A stretch of DNA of 22,619 nt from a virus: positions 1 to 22,619 of the IMG/VR virus record IMGVR_UViG_3300038548_000053; one strand, 5' to 3'. The position numbers and the translations under genes are program-made. The notes under the pieces were generated by a model. It did not search any database. It was not told where the DNA came from and saw only the letters and a program-made list of their open reading frames with translations. This document shows, piece by piece, positions 20,093 to 22,619 of this stretch. Every line of letters starts with the position of its first letter. Position 1 is the first letter of the stretch.

Positions 20093-22057
20093 CTAACCAT
20101 CTATCCACTCCGTTATTAATTCTTTATAATCAATGCCATCCATCCTGTATGGAGGTAGTGGCACGCATTTCTTCTCTTCACCTTTACCCCAGTTAGTACC
20201 AATCTTGACTCCAATCCCTAGCGGAACATTAAATTCCACATCGTAAACTTCTTTCAAGTAATGGTATGTAAGGTATGTGAAGGCGTATTTGCTGCACTCT
20301 CTGAACTCATCCACCTCGTCAGGGTGAATCTCTGAGACTACTGAGTCATGCACTGTGTTAACCAAGAAACTTTCCATCTCTTTCATCAAGTGCCACATGT
20401 AAACGATGGCGATAGGGATAATCTCAGCTGTTGCAAAGTGTTGTACAGGGTAGTTCTTAATGTTAGTTGTGTTGCTAACATATCCTGATTGACTCATGTG
20501 ACAATGAGGAAAGAAGAATCTAAACCCATGTATCATCTTGACACGTTTGTGTATCAACGCTTGGTCAATCCAATCTTGTTGTGCTCTAGCAATACCATCG
20601 TAGTGTTCAACAAACCACTGATAATATGCCACTTCAGCTTCAGTACCGCTCATGCCACCAAACAAAGGCTTGAATGTGTGTGGCTTGGCTTCTTGCCTGT
20701 TTATCTCCTGCCCTTTACCACAAATAACGTTCATGGTATCAGTGTGGACATCCAAGTTGTTGACGATAGCTTGAGTTGCTACCTTGCATTGGCCTAGGAA
20801 TGCAGCCACCCTGAATTCAAGTTGGCTACCATCAGCCTCACCTATCAACCAACCCTTCTTACGTGCATTCGTCGTGCATTTGAACTCACGTTTGATGTTC
20901 TGTCCTTGAACTGATTTAGTCTTGGGTTTGTCCTTATCAGTACGCAACTGAATGAAGGTACGCTTGATACCTGTTGAGCTAAGTCGGTGAGTAACTGTAA
21001 CAGTCTGATTAAAATTTGCAAAGAATATGCAACTGTCATTGTTAGGGTCAGTGCATACACCGTGGAAAAACTCCAGCGATTTACTAATGTCAGCGTTGAA
21101 TACAGCATATGTCTTTTTAAGCTTCACAAACTCACGCTGCCGCTTGGTAGTAGCCTTAAGAGCCAGTAGGTCATCTGCTCCAGTTGGATACAATGGAGTG
21201 GCGTTGCGGCCCTTACCTCTCATCTTAGGCTTGAACTTTAAGATGGTATAAACAAACTCCCTCACTTGCTTAGGACTGTTGGGATTTATGCCTCCTGTAA
21301 ACAGGTCAATTGCTGCACTAGCCTCAGCTAGCTTACCAGCACGGTCATGGTACAAATCTTCAACTAATTTCTTGTCTAAATGTATACCCTTAGATTCGAT
21401 ATCCGTTAAGGGAAGCGAAAGTAAACATCGGGTGTACACATGGCCAAGTAGCCCTAATCGCTCTAATTTTTCTCGTTGTTTTAAGAATATATCGCGGGTC
21501 ATTTTGATATCAGAATTGCAACGTTCGACTAGCTTAGATTCAATCATGTCGCCGGGGTCAACCTTACCTTTCATGCAAATATCAATGAAGTGGGCCTTGC
21601 TATAGCCTAGATAGTCTTGCGACATCTTATCGAGGGACAAATGCCCCATTGCAAGGTTGCCACGTATCACATACTCCGCAATCATAGTGTCATACAAGAT
21701 GAGCTTATACAGGTCGATACCAGCACGCTTCATCCAGCCAATATCAAATTTTCCGTTATGTGCAATGATAAAATCGGCCTCATGTAGAGCATCGACTAAA
21801 TCACCTTGTTCTAACTCATTGCCATAGATATTATGGCTAGGACCGTCCAAGCCTTTGCACCAGCTGCCACATACAACACTATTTTGTGGCCAGCATGGCA
21901 ATGGCGAACCGTCATCCCCTTGGGTGTTAGTTTCAAGGTCAAACACTACAAAATTGTCACCCATGTAAATATTAGGGTCTGGGTTAATAACAAAGTCCGG
22001 TAAACGCTGAAGCAAGTGCAACGGAACCTTACTTAGAATCTTGTGCGGGTTTGTCAC
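20093..22057 (-). CDS. polA: Family A DNA polymerase with 3'-5' exonuclease domain
   Basis: 654 aa; start is GTG 22057, fixed by a perfect SD (AGGAGGT). Exonuclease: ExoI VVFDLET (D40, E42), ExoII IIAHNGKFD (D105), ExoIII around RCNSDIKMT (D183). Polymerase: THRLSSTG (R358), motif A EADGSQLEFR (D409, E414), motif B R454-x3-K458-x3-F462-x3-F466-G, motif C VHDS (D571). Length is close to T7 gp5 (704 aa). Oddities: Phe instead of the usual Tyr at the O-helix position before Gly467, and Arg at the place of the ExoIII tyrosine (residue 179). It replicates the phage genome; no helicase or primase is visible in the window, so they must lie to the right. First large gene of the visible replication module. 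Confidence 0.93.
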   Translation of the reverse strand: MTNPHKILSKVPLHLLQRLPDFVINPDPNIYMGDNFVVFDLETNTQGDDGSPLPCWPQNSVVCGSWCKGLDGPSHNIYGNELEQGDLVDALHEADFIIAHNGKFDIGWMKRAGIDLYKLILYDTMIAEYVIRGNLAMGHLSLDKMSQDYLGYSKAHFIDICMKGKVDPGDMIESKLVERCNSDIKMTRDIFLKQREKLERLGLLGHVYTRCLLSLPLTDIESKGIHLDKKLVEDLYHDRAGKLAEASAAIDLFTGGINPNSPKQVREFVYTILKFKPKMRGKGRNATPLYPTGADDLLALKATTKRQREFVKLKKTYAVFNADISKSLEFFHGVCTDPNNDSCIFFANFNQTVTVTHRLSSTGIKRTFIQLRTDKDKPKTKSVQGQNIKREFKCTTNARKKGWLIGEADGSQLEFRVAAFLGQCKVATQAIVNNLDVHTDTMNVICGKGQEINRQEAKPHTFKPLFGGMSGTEAEVAYYQWFVEHYDGIARAQQDWIDQALIHKRVKMIHGFRFFFPHCHMSQSGYVSNTTNIKNYPVQHFATAEIIPIAIVYMWHLMKEMESFLVNTVHDSVVSEIHPDEVDEFRECSKYAFTYLTYHYLKEVYDVEFNVPLGIGVKIGTNWGKGEEKKCVPLPPYRMDGIDYKELITEWIDG

Positions 22058-22361
22058 AGGCTGCTACCTCCTCTATACCACGTTGCAGCACCCCCAGTTC
22101 AACGGTCAACTTCTCCCGTTTGTCGCACTCTTCTAAGTACCATCCATAATACTTAGCTTGTGCTGCACCTAGGGACCTATTAGTAACATTCAATACTTCT
22201 ATCTGTGCAAGCAAATCAGCCACTAATTTATCAGCTACCTTGACCTTTGCATTTAGGTCTTCGTATTCCCAAGCTAACTTAGAACTGTCACAGCAAGTGC
22301 CACAACAATAAGTATACTCAGGCTCTTTGTCTTCACGGTCATTAATAGGTATGTTAACCAT
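22029..22361 (-). CDS. Hypothetical protein with Cys cluster and coiled coil
   Basis: 110 aa from ATG 22361 (AAGGGG, 7-nt spacer); the longer TTG frame to 22400 lies in the previous gene. After an acidic N-terminus comes a CCGTCC cluster (Cys 19, 20, 23, 24), then a long helical, coiled-coil-like region (~28-95: YEDLNAKVKVADKLVADLLA, ITVELGVL-type heptads). The last 29 nt overlap the start of the polymerase gene and contain its SD. No family recognised. Confidence 0.6.
   Translation of the reverse strand: MVNIPINDREDKEPEYTYCCGTCCDSSKLAWEYEDLNAKVKVADKLVADLLAQIEVLNVTNRSLGAAQAKYYGWYLEECDKREKLTVELGVLQRGIEEVAACDKPAQDSK
22066..22072 (-). promoter_or_regulatory. Perfect Shine-Dalgarno of the DNA polymerase gene
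   Basis: AGGAGGT lies 8-9 nt before GTG 22057, inside the coding end of the 110-aa gene. It is the reason for accepting a GTG start for the polymerase. Confidence 0.75.
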
Positions 22362-22365
22362 AAGG

Positions 22366-22563
22366 CTACCCCTTACGACCAGTACTTGAGATTTGGCCAA
22401 GTAACGCTTTTGCTTGAGCTACTGAGGTGTGTTCAACCACATCATAGGGCGTAACAGGAGCCGATGTGCTAAGAGTTGTTTTCCAAGTGACATTACCGTC
22501 ACGATGGAGGATGTAGCCATTTCTGACTGATGGTACGCGCAAATGTTGAGTAGGGAATTTCAT
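22366..22563 (-). CDS. Small hypothetical protein
   Basis: 65 aa from ATG 22563 (GGAG with a 9-nt spacer); the frame upstream of that ATG is open to the edge but needs no longer start. Begins MKFPTQHLRVPSVRNGYILH; strands (NGYILHRDGNVTWKTTLS) then a C-terminal helix (VAQAKALLGQI). Its stop is 4 nt before the next ATG. No family recognised. Confidence 0.55.
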   Translation of the reverse strand: MKFPTQHLRVPSVRNGYILHRDGNVTWKTTLSTSAPVTPYDVVEHTSVAQAKALLGQISSTGRKG

Positions 22564-22567
22564 AATT

Positions 22568-22619
22568 TTATTCTCCAAAATAATTTCTAATGTAATTGAG
22601 GCACTTTGCCCCGACAAAC
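22568..22619 (-). CDS. Possible 3' end of the preceding gene
   Basis: The last 52 bases contain a frame without stop from the edge to TAA (22568-22570), reading FVGAKCLNYIRNYFGE. It would end 4 nt before the ATG of the next gene, and the SD of that gene lies in its final codons, as at other junctions here. Too short to identify. Confidence 0.3.
   Translation of the reverse strand, partial: FVGAKCLNYIRNYFGE

Noticed and set aside
1-22619. tRNA genes, CRISPR arrays, insertion sequences, integrase or attachment sites
   Set aside because: No cloverleaf, spaced repeat array, transposase or recombinase motif was recognised; coding is nearly continuous throughout.

Overview
The window is about 22.6 kb of a lytic, T7-like tailed phage (podovirus type, Caudoviricetes). 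Evidence: a gp11-like tail-tube/adaptor gene followed by a gp13-position acetyltransferase, a gp14-like protein, two very large internal-virion-type proteins and a lysozyme; on the other strand, a family A DNA polymerase, a FEN-type 5' exonuclease, an SSB-like protein, PhoH, MazG and a phage HNH protein. PolA plus PhoH plus MazG with no single-subunit RNA polymerase visible recalls the marine SIO1/VpV262-type podoviruses. That placement is inference from gene content; the host cannot be read from the sequence. Coding density is near total and Shine-Dalgarno (SD) sites are strong, as in a bacterial host.

Layout. Bases 1-11732 (+ strand) are part of the late, virion operon: the 3' part of a VWA-domain tail protein, a six-Asp-box beta-propeller protein, small proteins, the gp11-like adaptor, an 89-aa protein, a mid-operon hairpin terminator (3445-3468), a GNAT protein, and then the ejection-protein block (142, 1623 and 599 aa) with a GH24 lysozyme at the end. 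Terminase, portal and capsid are not here and presumably lie to the left. At 11733-11766 a compact bidirectional terminator separates two convergent transcription units.

Bases 11767-22619 (- strand) form one nearly gapless operon transcribed leftward from beyond the right edge: small proteins, DNA polymerase, MazG, SSB-like protein, conserved hypotheticals, 5' exonuclease, an HTH protein and PhoH, then sixteen mostly tiny genes (14817 down to 11767) including membrane proteins, Cys-rich proteins, an HNH protein and, at the very end, three miniature single-helix membrane peptides.

How it fits together. The - strand arm supplies replication, nucleotide and host-takeover functions early; the + strand arm supplies tail, genome ejection and peptidoglycan cutting. 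Neighbouring - strand genes are tightly coupled: six junctions share exactly the same 8-nt overlap, ATGNNTA(A/G), and all overlaps longer than 4 nt are in the same relative phase. Several start codons given here differ from the longest-ORF start because SD spacing and these overlaps favour a downstream one. The least explained part is the small-gene cluster 11767-14817.
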